In this document: one piece after another, positions 12,701-24,000 of the stretch
How positions within the stretch are numbered: position 1 is the first letter of the stretch
Layout: each line of letters opens with the position of its first letter
From: Lineus longissimus
Lineage: Eukaryota; Nemertea; Pilidiophora; Heteronemertea; Lineidae
Reading direction: 5' to 3'
Length of the DNA stretch: 64,000 nt
NCBI RefSeq assembly: GCF_910592395.1
Contig: NC_088318.1
Coordinates: 18,910,349-18,974,348 of the forward strand
The notes under the pieces: generated by a model
What the model was told of the DNA's origin: nothing
What the model saw: only the letters and a program-made list of their open reading frames with translations
Database searches by the model: none
Made by a program: the position numbers and the translations under genes

Positions 12701-14155
12701 GCCTTACTCACTGGGTAATACTGTTAACCATACATCGCGCATGTTTCTACTTACGATGCGCGAAAATTTCCTTAAAAATGTAGAGAAAAAACACAATTTT
12801 AATTTTGCTGTTATTCACTAAGTCCGCGAAATAAAAGCCCAAGAAAATTTTACGGTTTTAAAACGTCCTTAAAAACTCGTTGTTTCCGGTTTCCGGCAGC
12901 TTGCAAGCCAAGCGGTCACTGAGGTGACCTAAGGCGACCAACACCCGGCCTGACCTGAAACATATTCAAATCCGTCTGTCACCTGACCCCTGACTTCAAC
13001 CGCGAATCCCTAACGATCGAATCTAAAACATAACGTTTGTTGTAGGTGATATTGGTGGATCTATGGGCCTCTTTATTGGCGCCAGCATTCTCAGCATCTT
13101 TGAGATACTCGATCTCTTCACCTTCTCATTCATTATAAAGAAGAAGACGAACAAGAAGTTACATGTTGGCACTCCAGGGGGCGTAGCCGTATGACGTTGA
13201 ACATGTATGTTAACACATCATCTGACTGTAGCCTTTCCTATGACTGTCAACCTTCTCTTCTTCATAAAAACTCTAAATTTGAGGTGGCGGTTTCCTATAG
13301 ATATCAAAATATATGAAACCCTGACTTAAAACACGGTGGCAGAAAAAACCCCGGACAACCACACTTGAACCTGACTAGACTGCGGCTTGGTTCGCCCCAC
13401 TCCACACGCAAACAAAGGACTTGCTTCTTCGATCAAGTATACCCTAAGATGAGCTATCGCGTTCGGGGGAACCCACAGGTTCCACACACCGATTTTGAGT
13501 TATCGCGCAGTCGCACTCGGTAAAGAGTAGTTTCCTACTAAGATGAACGTGTAATGACACTAATCTAGGCTTTGTAGTTGATGCTTCACTGCATCCAAAC
13601 CGAACCAACACAAGCTTTGGCCTTTAACGATGTCCAAAGCTTGCAACATCGCATCGAATGGTAACCTACCTAATCCTACCTTGAATAACAAAGCATTACC
13701 GAGAAACACCCCCCTCCATTAGACTAATCCCCGTATTGTCAATGCAAGCGTGAATTATTATGGTTACGCTACCGTAACCATCTACTTTATGAATAGGTCC
13801 TATTCAATGGCTATTGTTTCTGTTGGTTTTCTGTTGTACGTAAATACCTCAATCAATGCATCTTGTAATAGCCCGCTCTTGTCGTGATTCGGTACCTTGG
13901 GGTAGATTAGATGCTGTAGTCATTGCTTACATTATTCAGGCAGATGCAGGTCATGCTCGTAGCGTTTCTTCCTCCAACTAACCTCGTGTTTTCTCATTTC
14001 TAGGTGATATAGGAGGGTCCATGGGCCTCTTCGTTGGCGCCAGTATTCTTAGCATTTATGAGATTTTTGATGTCTTCATCTTTTCCTTTGTCTTCAAGAA
14101 GAAAAACACGAAGAAAAAGTCGCACATCGGCACACCAGAGGGCGTCTCATTGTAA
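725..14155 (+). CDS. DEG/ENaC (degenerin/ASIC-type) sodium channel subunit, 5' end outside window
   Basis: Member of the amiloride-sensitive trimeric cation channel family, acting in the plasma membrane. Exons read: 725-843, 2692-2873, 4757-4916, 5236-5289, 10747-12286, 12578-12669, then 13046-13194 or 14004-14155. All junctions keep frame. Family marks in order: NFTQVLTDHGVCYVFN; LNVEQYENMIGP with AGVKILLYDRRDIP; LPPPTGNCTEN and YYSEHACDVICW; CTLEQYFSC; the CNCKSSC cysteine cluster; ENFLTMDIFFRELSYE before TM2; then GGSMGLFIGAS, which holds the G-A-S selectivity filter, and TM2. TM1 and the N terminus are not visible and must lie left of the window. Odd points: exon 10747-12286 adds roughly 430 extracellular residues that ordinary family members lack, and the last exon is duplicated. 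Family assignment is firm; ligand or gating stimulus is unknown. An AATAAA lies at 14716-14721. Confidence 0.9.
844..10746 (+). other. Introns of the DEG/ENaC gene
   Basis: Apart from the exons and the 41-bp minisatellite, I see no further gene here. Open stretches at 1754-2077 and 4183-4416 lack family motifs and convincing splice context; I cannot assign them, and they could be old transposon debris. The 5.4-kb intron 5290-10746 contains AT-rich unique sequence. Confidence 0.5.
6495..7318. repeat. 41-bp minisatellite, about 20 copies
   Basis: Head-to-tail repeats of a 41-bp unit containing gatgacctaaacctctctgt inside a DEG/ENaC intron. Variants include gtgttga/gtattga and cctaacgtgatg/ccttacctggtg. 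No spacers and no coding potential. Confidence 0.97.
10747..12286 (+). CDS. Giant extracellular exon of the DEG/ENaC gene
   Basis: One 1540-bp exon between acceptor tttcag and donor gtaagt. It starts with the family cysteine cluster (CNCKSSC, then YQPNFSYLSTSNF) and ends immediately before the exon carrying ENFLTMDIFF. Ordinary family members have only a few tens of residues between these points; here there are about 500. The extra sequence looks helix-rich (many Glu, Lys, Leu, Ala; few Pro or Gly), has about four cysteines and several N-glycosylation sequons (NAT, NES, NLT, NNT, NET, NIS, NDT), as expected for an extracellular location. I recognise no known domain in it. Confidence 0.85.
13046..13194 (+). 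CDS. DEG/ENaC terminal exon A (pore, TM2, C terminus)
   Basis: The acceptor ttgttgtag is followed by a phase-1 exon reading DIGGSMGLFIGASILSIFE, a hydrophobic TM2, a basic KKKTNKK stretch and a stop TGA at 13192-13194. The protein end is GTPGGVAV. It joins exon 12578-12669 in frame. The last residues (V-A-V) fit a hydrophobic-x-hydrophobic PDZ-ligand pattern, which is an inference only. Confidence 0.88.
14004..14155 (+). CDS. DEG/ENaC terminal exon B (alternative pore, TM2, C terminus)
   Basis: Second copy of the terminal exon, 809 bp after exon A, with acceptor ctcatttctag and the same phase. It reads DIGGSMGLFVGASILSIYE, a different TM2, KKKNTKKKSH and a stop TAA at 14153-14155; the end is GTPEGVSL. 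It can be used only if exon A is skipped, because A has its own stop. The selectivity filter is identical, while TM2 and the tail have diverged conservatively, so both copies look selected. A polyadenylation signal AATAAA follows at 14716-14721; I saw no AATAAA between the two exons. Confidence 0.86.
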
Positions 14156-16168
14156 TCATGGATGTAGTCCAATGAACAGCGTTTGAAACGTTGTAACATG
14201 TGATAGTTTCATGATGATACAGTGTGTACTTAACTGGACGGGTTTTATTAGGAACGCTGTCTCACAATTCTCAAACGTGCTGCTGACAATCTAATGGACC
14301 ATGAAAGAGATAACCTAGAAAAGGCTGGATAATGGTCAACTCCATTCAGTTAGGTACATGCTGTATGAAACTGATTTAAGGCTCAGTCACACATTAGCAT
14401 TTTACGTCTCGATTGATAGACTAGCAACCGGGCAACGTTGAACTCACTGCCCGTGTATATCTTGCGTAAAACCGTAAAACATGGCGTGAAACGCTTATGT
14501 GCAGATAGGTCCTTAGTGTTGTATTTGAGAAGCTGTTAGTTCAGAAGGAGTTGTTCTTTTACACGCGGATCCGCCAGTTTTATTTTTGGTTCCAAGGCGA
14601 AAAGTGCGCAGCACAATGTATGCAGTTTAATACATAATTGAGTTTAAAGAAGTTTTAGGCGCTACAGGGCTGCTGACGTTTACTGTTCATGATTCAATGT
14701 CGTGGTTGAAAATCAAATAAATGGAACCTGCTCCAATATGTTCCATCAGGTCGAAAGACTCTGGTTCTATTAAGAGAGAATTGGCTTACTGAATGTACTG
14801 GTGTTACACTTTCCAGGCTGACTGGTCTTCGCCAGGTTGACTGGAAGTGTTGATGAGCTTGGTTAATTTCACCAGTCCTTAGCGGTGTCTCATTATTGTA
14901 CAGTTTATATCCATACAGAATGTATAGAGTGTTACACCATACTTGTAGTCATTCATGTTAACACATGCGTAGAGATTATTTGCATCTATCAAAGAATCGA
15001 AGCATTTTCAACACATAATGTATACTGCTGGATCATTTGACGTCATAATGCTGGCAACGACCCCCCCCCCCCCCCCCCCCACACACACACACTGCACATC
15101 AGAACGTTGAGGTTACAATAATAATAAAGTTAAATTTATAAAGCGCTGTTTCCATTTGAAAATGTTCGAAAGCGCTCCCCACTATAGTTGACAGTCATTA
15201 GAAATGTTTTCTGAAAAGCTCAGTTTTTAGAGCCTTCCTGAACTTGTTCAGAGTGTTCTCCTGGCGTAGGCCTTGGCCGAGAGAGTTCCAAGCCAATGCG
15301 TCTCCACCAGCTGTTCGCAAGGTTTCAAGGGAGACGCTAGGCAGATTTCGCGTTCAAGTTTTCCACTTCGAAATTCTCGAAGCCTTCCCAATCGGACGTA
15401 ATAGGGCCCATATAGTTGTACCCGATACGAGTTTTAAACGCCAGCCGAGAGATTACAACACTTTCCCACGACAGGTAGATTTTGTTTGTAAATATATTTT
15501 CATCATTTTCATTCTGAACATGCAAACGTTCACTGTTCCATTTTTCAAATAATGTATTCTTTTACAAGATGTACGAAACAAAATGACATGTATTTGTAAA
15601 TGGATGGATTAGATATACTGCAGTATTTCACCTTAACTTGAGCCAAGGCAACTGTGCAAATTGTAGAAAATGCACTGTTGTCTTGGGTCTAGTTGATGTG
15701 AAGAAACTATGCCAGAAGTTTAGAAAATGTAAAGCTGTAAAACCTGTAGACTCTATCTGCAAACCACGCTCTTGGTCAGTGGCTGATGTGGACTGCCCCC
15801 CTCCCCCACGTAATCCTCATGTATATCATTTATAGTTAAGCTAGTTAAGATATGCACTAAACGACAAAAGTATTAGTGACCAGTTTCTGATCTAAGCCCT
15901 GCACATGCCCGTTTTTGGCAACAACCGAAGCGGGCTTTTATTCGCCGATATGCAAAACTGGCAGATTGTTCCCCTTCCCCTCTTCCGATGGCAATTCATG
16001 GCATATTCCATTCATGTCCATTGCATTGTACCATTATGGATGTTTTCGTAGTCACAGGAAGTCCAATTCATTGCAACATTAACTCCATCTCCGATTCATC
16101 GTCGTTATCATCATCATAGTCACCGTCACCATATCATCATTTGTCATCTTCTTTTCCATCTACATCTA
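14156..16168. other. Gene-free stretch after the channel gene
   Basis: Probable 3' UTR of the channel (AATAAA 14716-14721), then a homopolymer of about 21 C followed by (AC)n at 15061-15093, then a dispersed-element-like block from about 15110 to 15480. I find no intact gene. Confidence 0.6.
15110..15480 (-). repeat. Degraded interspersed element, possible LINE/SINE tail
   Basis: Read on the minus strand, the block contains an open stretch with ALAWNSLGQGLRQENTL, then FRKALKTELF, followed by a TTTATTATTATT-type tail. W-NSLP-R and F+RALKTHLF patterns are typical of the C-terminal end of non-LTR reverse transcriptase ORFs, and a simple A/T repeat is a common 3' end. Only a fragment remains. 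The assignment is tentative. Confidence 0.35.
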
Positions 16169-16905
16169 CTCACAATCATCAACAACCTCTTCATTCACAA
16201 CTCACAAACCACTACTCACAATCATCAACAACCTCTTCATTCACAACTCACAAACCACTGCTCACAATCATCAACAACCTCTTCATTCACAACTCACAAA
16301 CCACTGCTCACAATCATCAACAGCCTCTTCATTCACAACTCACAAACCACTGCTCACAATCATCAACAGCCTCTTCATTCACAACTCACAAACCACTGCT
16401 CACAATCATCAACAACCTCTTCATTCACAACTCACAAACCACTACTCACAATCATCAACAACCTCTTCATTCACAACTCACAAACCACTGCTCACAATCA
16501 TCAACAACCTCTTCATTCACAACTCACAAACCACTGCTCACAATCATCAACAGCCTCTTCATTCACAACTCACAAACCACTGCTCACAATCATCAACAAC
16601 CTCTTCATTCACAACTCACAAACCACTGCTCACAATCATCAACAGCCTCTTCATTCACAACTCACAAACCACTGCTCACAATCATCAACAGCCTCTTCAT
16701 TCACAACTCACAAACCACTGCTCACAATCATCAACAACCTCTTCATTCACAACTCACAAACCACTGCTCACAATCATCAACAACCTCTTCATTCACAACT
16801 CACAAACCACTACTCACAATCATCAACAACCTCTTCATTCACAACTCACAATCCACTGCTCACAATCATCAACAACCTCTTCATTCACAACTCACAAACC
16901 ATGGT
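16169..16905. repeat. 46-bp minisatellite, about 16 copies, open in all plus frames
   Basis: Tandem 46-bp unit containing ctcacaatcatcaacaacct. Because 46 is not a multiple of three and the unit has no plus-strand stop, three units make a 46-residue peptide period and a 284-codon open frame results (16141-16995). This openness is expected from the repeat itself. I see no start context, splice sites or domain that argue for a protein. Confidence 0.95.
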
Positions 16906-16995
16906 ATAGATCAAAACATACACAAACCATCGTCATGTTCTTCACTGTCATCGAACACTTCTTCTGATCCTAAAACACCATCGTACATCTTCTAA

Positions 16996-19375
16996 CCATA
17001 AGTTGGCCTCTTTCATTTGTATTTGACCACCATAACAAGACACCTTGCCTTATCTTTCAAGGCAATAATCATTGCTCCACTATTAGCCGACATCGCAACA
17101 CTCTTCTTTCAACATCATCACAATGATCATCATCAACATTTCATCATCGTCATCATTATCAATGCACATGATCATGGACTCATACGACACTCATAACTGT
17201 TTCACACCAGTAACTCGAAAACACCGAAAAAGATCGAACCATCAACTTTCAAAACATTTTAGATCCTCGGAAGTTCGTCGTCCTGTTTACATTTTGCCTC
17301 AACTCATTTTGTTTTATTTATAAGCAATCTGCATTGTTATTTTCATGATCATCACCTTTACCGTCTACACCTCCCTTATCTTTATCATGATCATCAATGC
17401 GGATGTCACCGGCATCATCATTTTCTGAACACCATTGCAGTTTATCATGCTTATTTTCATCAAATCTTGCACTATGTGACTACTATCTATACATTCCAAC
17501 ACCCACTATCTTTATCCTCATTGTCTAGTTTGAATTCATCAATATCATAGTCTTGACCATGATCACTACATGCTCATCTTCATGTTCATAGCCCTGGTCA
17601 TTTTAGTTCTGCTCAACCGCAAAATGTTCAAAGTTGTTTTAGAAATCGCAGAGGCGGGAGGTGTCACTGGTTTAACGTTCTGGTATCCAGAACCGAACAG
17701 GGAGGATTGAGGAAGGGTTTGAAAGAAGAATCTCTATGTCCTCATAATCTATTTGTCATCAACATCATCGTCATCTTGACCGTCATCATCATCATCTCAA
17801 CAACATTCACTATCACCGTCACATCATCTTCATTCACGACTATTCACGCTATTTCTAGCCAGTCGTGGAGGAGGGGGGGGGGGGGGTCCAGTTGTATCGT
17901 ATTCTGACGGGTTATGGTAGACCACCACCGAGATTATAAGCACATAACAGACGCTTTGGTTCTCCGGACATTCTCCCCTAGGTCATTTCAAAGTTTTACA
18001 TCGCCGTAGATCCGGCATGCTTTAAAGGGCCCAGCATACTACTTGATTTATCAATGAAACCTTATCACGCTTCATGATGGCCATACCGTTCAACCGCCAC
18101 ATAATCACTTGTTGGGCGATTCCTTTAACGGTAGGACACGAGCCAATGACCGAGTGCGGTGTCTTTTGTATTAGCTATCTATTAAATCCATCAACTATTG
18201 CTGATACCAATGGAAGAAATACTAGATTTCATAGTAAAGAGGCTTTTAACCAAAGTCGGTTGTTGTTTTATTATTTATTTCTACGAGTATACGTGCAGCA
18301 ATGGGTGATTCGTACCAGAGTGTCCTCCCTCGACGTATTTGCATGCTGAAGGGACATGTACTGTGACTGGACTGCTAATAACGACCCCACCTTTGTACTC
18401 AAATTGCAGACTTCCTCTTCCACCGTGCTTCCCCAAATCAGAAACGATTGATCAAAAGCCAATACCTGCTGGTCGATTTCCGTCAACAGGGCACATTCGA
18501 ACGCTGTGAAAGGCATTAAGCTACATGTCCTTGCATCCAATACGACTTGTTCTTTGCCATGCTTTGGCATGTAAAGCTGCCTGGCAAGTCCAATGGATAG
18601 CAAATTAGACTTCGACACGTCAAGCTTTCTTGTTATTCCTTGTTTCTTTGAAAATGCGTACGAGATATCTCAATCGGATCCTAGCTGCATGACCGATTAC
18701 ATCCCACGGATCCCGGGTTCTCTCGTTTACCCAAGCAGCTTCCAACCAGGTACTGGCCGATCAGAAATCTGTTTGTTATTCTGGCATCATGCTCAGGGTC
18801 ACATTCCTCTAGTATTTACAGGCAGAAACTGCTAGTTTGTGAAGACGTGATCACCACTATCATTTGAGAATCGGGATTTGATCCACTCGGTTGACGTAGA
18901 AGGGTTGCCACCAGACAAGCAGACATTTCAACCATCTGCAGACTCGAGAACAGGAAATGTCGCTTCAGTCCTGTTGTTTAAGGAGGCGACTCGCCATCAA
19001 AGAGCAGCGTGACTGCCACCAGAGCTCTGGCATGGGTCGCAACCAATACGCCGACATCTGCCTGTGCCTCAATGCTTAAGGCAGGTTTCATACCACTTCC
19101 GATGAGCGCCGATCCTGGCATCCTGACATTCTCTCCACACATCCACAAATCCTAACCATTTTGCAAATGCTTTGCAGGGATTCACAGTCATGTGGCTGGA
19201 AATCCACAAAGGACTACCGTAACACGAAAGGAGACTTTCTCATCTTTGGCAAGTCTCTCCAGGCGAAGCGTGACGACATACTGTGCATCAGGAAGGGGAC
19301 GAACCTCCTCGTCCGCAACTACGGCCTCTAACCGAACCAACATGTCTTCCGGTCTGGAATGTCGACAATCAGGGG
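16996..19375. other. Gene-free, TCATC-rich low-complexity DNA
   Basis: 17000-17870 is rich in atcatc/tcatca motifs, apparently decayed from a simple repeat, and ends in a run of about 14 G at 17873-17886. 18000-19375 is unique sequence with short open frames on both strands but no recognisable domain. Confidence 0.55.
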
Positions 19376-19557
19376 CCGGTGTAAAAGTTTGAAATGTCCT
19401 AGGATGGGGTGTCCGTCGAACAAATGATTCTATGCGTTCTTCAATAGCGGAGGTATTGAAGGTCATTGTCTATCGGAGAACCATACACCTTGATCAGTCA
19501 ACAATTGATATGGACAGACACTTTTTCCAGCGGGGACATTTCAAACTTCTACACCGG
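19376..19557. mobile_element. 182-bp inverted-repeat MITE, copy 1
   Basis: The ends are 24-bp inverted repeats (19376-19399 and 19534-19557) that match with one mismatch. The outer bases are CCGG and the arms include gtttgaaatgtcc. A second copy of nearly the same length with similar interior lies at 63640-63822, which identifies it as a family of short non-autonomous DNA transposons. No coding capacity. Confidence 0.75.
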
Positions 19558-19921
19558 ACAAGGATTTGGCCATCATTGCTTGTCATGATGTAAATTGGCT
19601 TTCGATCAGCTTGCACTGGCATCGTAAATTTGATGTATATCTTTTGACCGATTAATCTCCGCTCTAATCTGCTCCATGTCGCATTGACATAAAAGAACAC
19701 TAAAATGATATTTTTTAAATCGTGTATTTACGTTAACTAATTAAAACTTTGCTTTATGTAACAATGTAACACAAGACAAGACAGAGCACAAAAACAAGAC
19801 AAAAGTGCCGAGTGCAATTTACAGACGTCGCCTTATTTCAGCTGTTAACAAGTTCAGTGTTGATACTCTAACATGGTACAGAAAAACAACGCGGTGCGTA
19901 AATCAAATTAGTTTACGTCAT

Positions 19922-20053
19922 TCTACTTTACATGACATGACAGTCTACTTTACATGACATGACAGTCTACTTTACATGACATGACAGTCTACTTTACATG
20001 ACATGACAGTCTACTTTACATGACATGACAGTCTACTTTACATGACATGACAG
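19922..20053. repeat. 22-bp tandem repeat, 6 copies
   Basis: Six almost identical units starting tctactttacatgacatgac. Each unit contains the short direct repeat catgacatga. No gene in the surrounding sequence. Confidence 0.95.
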
Positions 20054-20680
20054 TCTATCAGGTAGCTTGATCAGACGAAACAACTGCATAGAAACTGGAA
20101 ACTTGCAGAAAGTTTCAGACGGCATCCGCCATCTTTCATCTGCTGATTGATACTACTGTGAAGTTCCCACACACGAAGAACGGACAACTACATTCTCAAG
20201 TCTACACGGATGTTTAGCCTTCATGAAGATAACATTTCTATAAACAGTTCTTCAAACATGAATTTGGTGTCATTATCTGGCAAATTATTCGCTTTCTGAA
20301 ATCGACTCCGAGTTTTAACCAGGTAACCAGTGAAATAAAATGTGTATCAATAAAAAAAAGACAATTAAATGTGATCAGTAAAAAGTACAACTAGATGTGT
20401 CAAATAAATTGAACCCGTATTCAAATTCCAATTAAATATTTCGATGAAATTTTTGCCTTGACGCTTCACTTTTGCTCCGACAGCTCAGTTGTCGAGTTAA
20501 AAACACGGATTACAGAGAAACCGTTGTTTTTTAATAGAGCAGGGACAATATCAGGTTCAGATTTCTCGTTTTATGAACACACTGTACACTACACAGAAAT
20601 CTTTTTAAACAATTGTTTTAAAGCCTAACAACAAATGAACAAAAGAAAATTTTTAAAGATTTTTTGTCTTTGATTCACAA

Positions 20681-20910
20681 CAATGTACGCAGTTGCACAA
20701 CAATGTACGCAGTTGCACAACAATGTACGCAGTTGCACAACAATGTATGCAGTTGCACAACAATGTATGCAGTTGCACAACAATGTATGCAGTTGCACAA
20801 CAATGTATGCAGTTGCACAACAATGTATGCAGTTGCACAACAATGTATGCAGTTGCACAACAATGTATGCAGTTGCACAACAATGTATGCAGACGACAAC
20901 AACGTATGCA
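20681..20910. repeat. 20-bp tandem repeat, about 11 copies
   Basis: Units of caatgtaygcagttgcacaa. The first three copies carry tacg, the later ones tatg. Unit length 20 with no stops gives overlapping open frames on both strands, which explains the several short open frames seen here; none is a credible gene. Confidence 0.96.
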
Positions 20911-21078
20911 GACGCACTGTCGAATAAACCAGAAAGGTGAACAATACATTTTTTGCGCTCATTTCGAACCAGAGTCCTTCATTACCATTAGCATAATACA
21001 AGGCTGTGTTATAAAGTGGATTCTGAATAACGAATCGTCATTGTTTACGTCTGTCAGGTTGATGGAAGGAGCTGCATC

Positions 21079-24000
21079 TCTGAAATTGAAAACGTGTATG
21101 TTAGTGACTTAATTCATTCATTATCATTTTACAATTAGGTTTCATGATCCATTTTTTCGACCACATTTGGTTACACACATTCGCGGCACACTTTCTTCGA
21201 GGACAAGTATATATGTTACACCGGTTTATACAATATGGCTCCCCGGGCCCCTTCGATGCTGAAAATACATACCAGAGAATGCCATTATCATTTGTGAACT
21301 GACAGATCGACCAGGTTCTAGTTGAACACGCCGCATCATCCCATCCAGATTTACCATTCTCAATGAACACACAATTCTCGGCAGCTCCACCCGCCGGCTG
21401 CTTCACCCCGTTTAGGCTAGCCCATTTCTTGTACCTGTAGGGCACACCACTCTGCCACACCCAAGTGCCCTCGGAACTTTTGTCGTTCAGTCCGATCCAT
21501 ATGTCACGATCCTGAGTCCTGATCAGTAAGACATTAAAACTATTATCATCATCGCATTTTTTAATAAAAGTATTAACAGCTTTAACCTCAATCTCCCAAT
21601 AATAACAGCCTGTTGTGAGAACTTACTGATCTCCTCTCGTCGATTAAAACAACCTTTCTATGGAAGTCGCAATGGTAAACATACGTTGCCTGTGAAAAGG
21701 GCTTTTCAAAATGGCAGAAATTTATTTTCGCAAACCATTTATCTACAACTTCCAATCATAGAATCTAATATCCCATAATTTGATATAAAACAGGACTCTT
21801 CTTTTGCCTGTCGTGTATTTATGAATCAACAGAAATATATCTTACATGAGGGTGTCAACAAAAAACTGGAACGTTCTAAAGTTTTCTATAGCTGCGAGGT
21901 TGCCTGTCAGGCTAGCTTTTGTTCCAAGATTTTCACAGTTTTGTTGAGCAGCTGACCACGTTTTCCTGCCCGTGATGAGCTTGTAGCACTTGCCATCATA
22001 CGAGGTCATCCAACCAGGGCACGACACTGGTCCGGCCGTTGGTGAATCGGTTGGTGGATCGGTTGGTGCATCCGTTGGGGCATCAGTGGGTGCATCCGTT
22101 GGGGCATCAGTGAGTTGATATCCTCCGCTGTTAAGAAAAGGAGAAATATAAATGTACGCTTTTAACGGACGCTTTCTGCTCAATGACGGAATGGGATATT
22201 TGGTGTAAAGGCCCTCGACGGAGCTTAACAATCTAGATGTCGATTCCCTGTAAAGAGAGAGTGCCCTTTCCCACAGTCACATTTGACAACCGATGCTAAA
22301 AGGACTAATTACCATGTGTAGTCGGCTGGAAATTGACAAACAGACCAGGTTTTGCGAGCACAATCGACATCATTCCATTTGGCGCGTCGATCCGCACCTC
22401 TATTTCTGACGCCTTCGAGAACCACACAATTCTGGGCAGCTCCACCTGCCGGTTGTTGCACACCGTTTATCACCGCCCAGCTGTTGTAGCTGTAGCTCGT
22501 CCCATCCTGCCACACCCAATCTCCCTCAGTGGCAGTGTCCTTCAGACCGAGCCATGTAGCACGTGTAACTCCATTGCTGAAAAAAAAACCAAAATACAAC
22601 GTAGTAGGCCTATATTTGGTGCTGCATTTCGATAATTGGCCCACCTCCAGAGTCTGCAAGAGGGATAGGTGGATCGTCATGAGCTCTTGTTTTTAGTCCG
22701 CGCGGCAGACTACGAAGAAATGGTTCCTCACAGTTGATTACAACATATTTAGTTTCGCATGACTGTCAACTAAAAGACCGACTTTAACTAGTATGACTGA
22801 GGAGGAAAAGGCTCCCGACAGTTGGATACAACAAGGAAGTTAGTACCTCCATGAATACAACCAAAGGAGTTGAAACTCACATGACATTGTCAACTACGAA
22901 TTTATGAGTAGCAGAGTTTTTCAACGTTGCGAGGTTGCCTGGTGTCATGCCAGCTTTGGTCCCGAGTAATCCACAGTGTTTCTGAGCAGCGTTCCGGTTT
23001 TTCATCCCCTTGACGAGACTGAAACATTTGTCGCCATGCCGACCCATCCATCCTAGACACGAGTAGGTCACTGATTGTCCTCCACAAGGTCCTGAAAGAT
23101 TTCCACGGTGATTTGAAAAAAATACAAGTCATGTGATGCATACGGGAAAATTGCTCATCCGTTGTAAAAATTAGGCCATGTGAAATCGCGTCATGTCCCA
23201 TTGAGTGAATGGGCTCGAGAAGGTGTGCTCGCCCCAGTGCACACTAATGATTCGTCTCTGCGAGAACGCCTGAGATGAAAGCATGTTCGCGGTGGCGATG
23301 ACGCATGCGCTGTGTGATTCACGATTGCCCCATGCGATTACGCTCTACATGTAATCGCATGGGGCAAGCGTAATCGCACAACCACTCTGAATAGTTCATG
23401 GTACCACCGAGTTGTGGAGCAACGGACACATCAAGTATTCGCAGATTGCTGGTCCGCCCAACTACGCTTCTTGTCCTCATTATTTGGATATTTCCCAGAA
23501 AACTTGCTTACCTGCCGCGATGGAGATCTGAAATTGATAGGCAAGAACGATTAAGGGATATGAAACCATTTTGCCAAACATGACACTTAATTTTAGAAAG
23601 GTGGCCATATTTTGAGGGTTGACCATAGGCGCCACCATTTGGTAAGAACCTCAAATCCTAAAGCACCCTTGAACTGGGCATACACTTTGTATTGAAGGGA
23701 TTCCAATTGCTTTAGGATTTGAAGTTCTTGGCAAAATGGCGGCGAGTGCTTGTGGTCAACCCTTAATATGAACATCCAGATCATAGAAAACAATAATTTA
23801 TCTTTCTTGTATTGTTTTTGCACGCCAATACCCCAATCTACCGTACCGTACCCAAGCAAAGGAGATGGGAGGCATGAATTCACGTTATGGGGTAAAAGTT
23901 TGCTTTTGGAGTGGGTGCATATTGTTGGCTTACCCTTAAAAACAGCGGAGGTTTGTCGCACTAGTTGGCTATTTTAGGTTTCAACTTCACGTGAAATTGA

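Noticed and set aside
15244-15552. 102-codon plus-strand ORF
   Set aside because: The better signal is on the minus strand, where retroelement-like residues appear; the plus frame is a shadow.
18271-18618. 115-codon minus-strand ORF
   Set aside because: No recognisable domain, no signal or splice continuity, and an equally open frame on the other strand nearby.
20625-21112. Six overlapping Cys/His- or Asn/Gln-rich ORFs on both strands
   Set aside because: They are produced by a stop-free 20-bp tandem repeat; no start context or domain.
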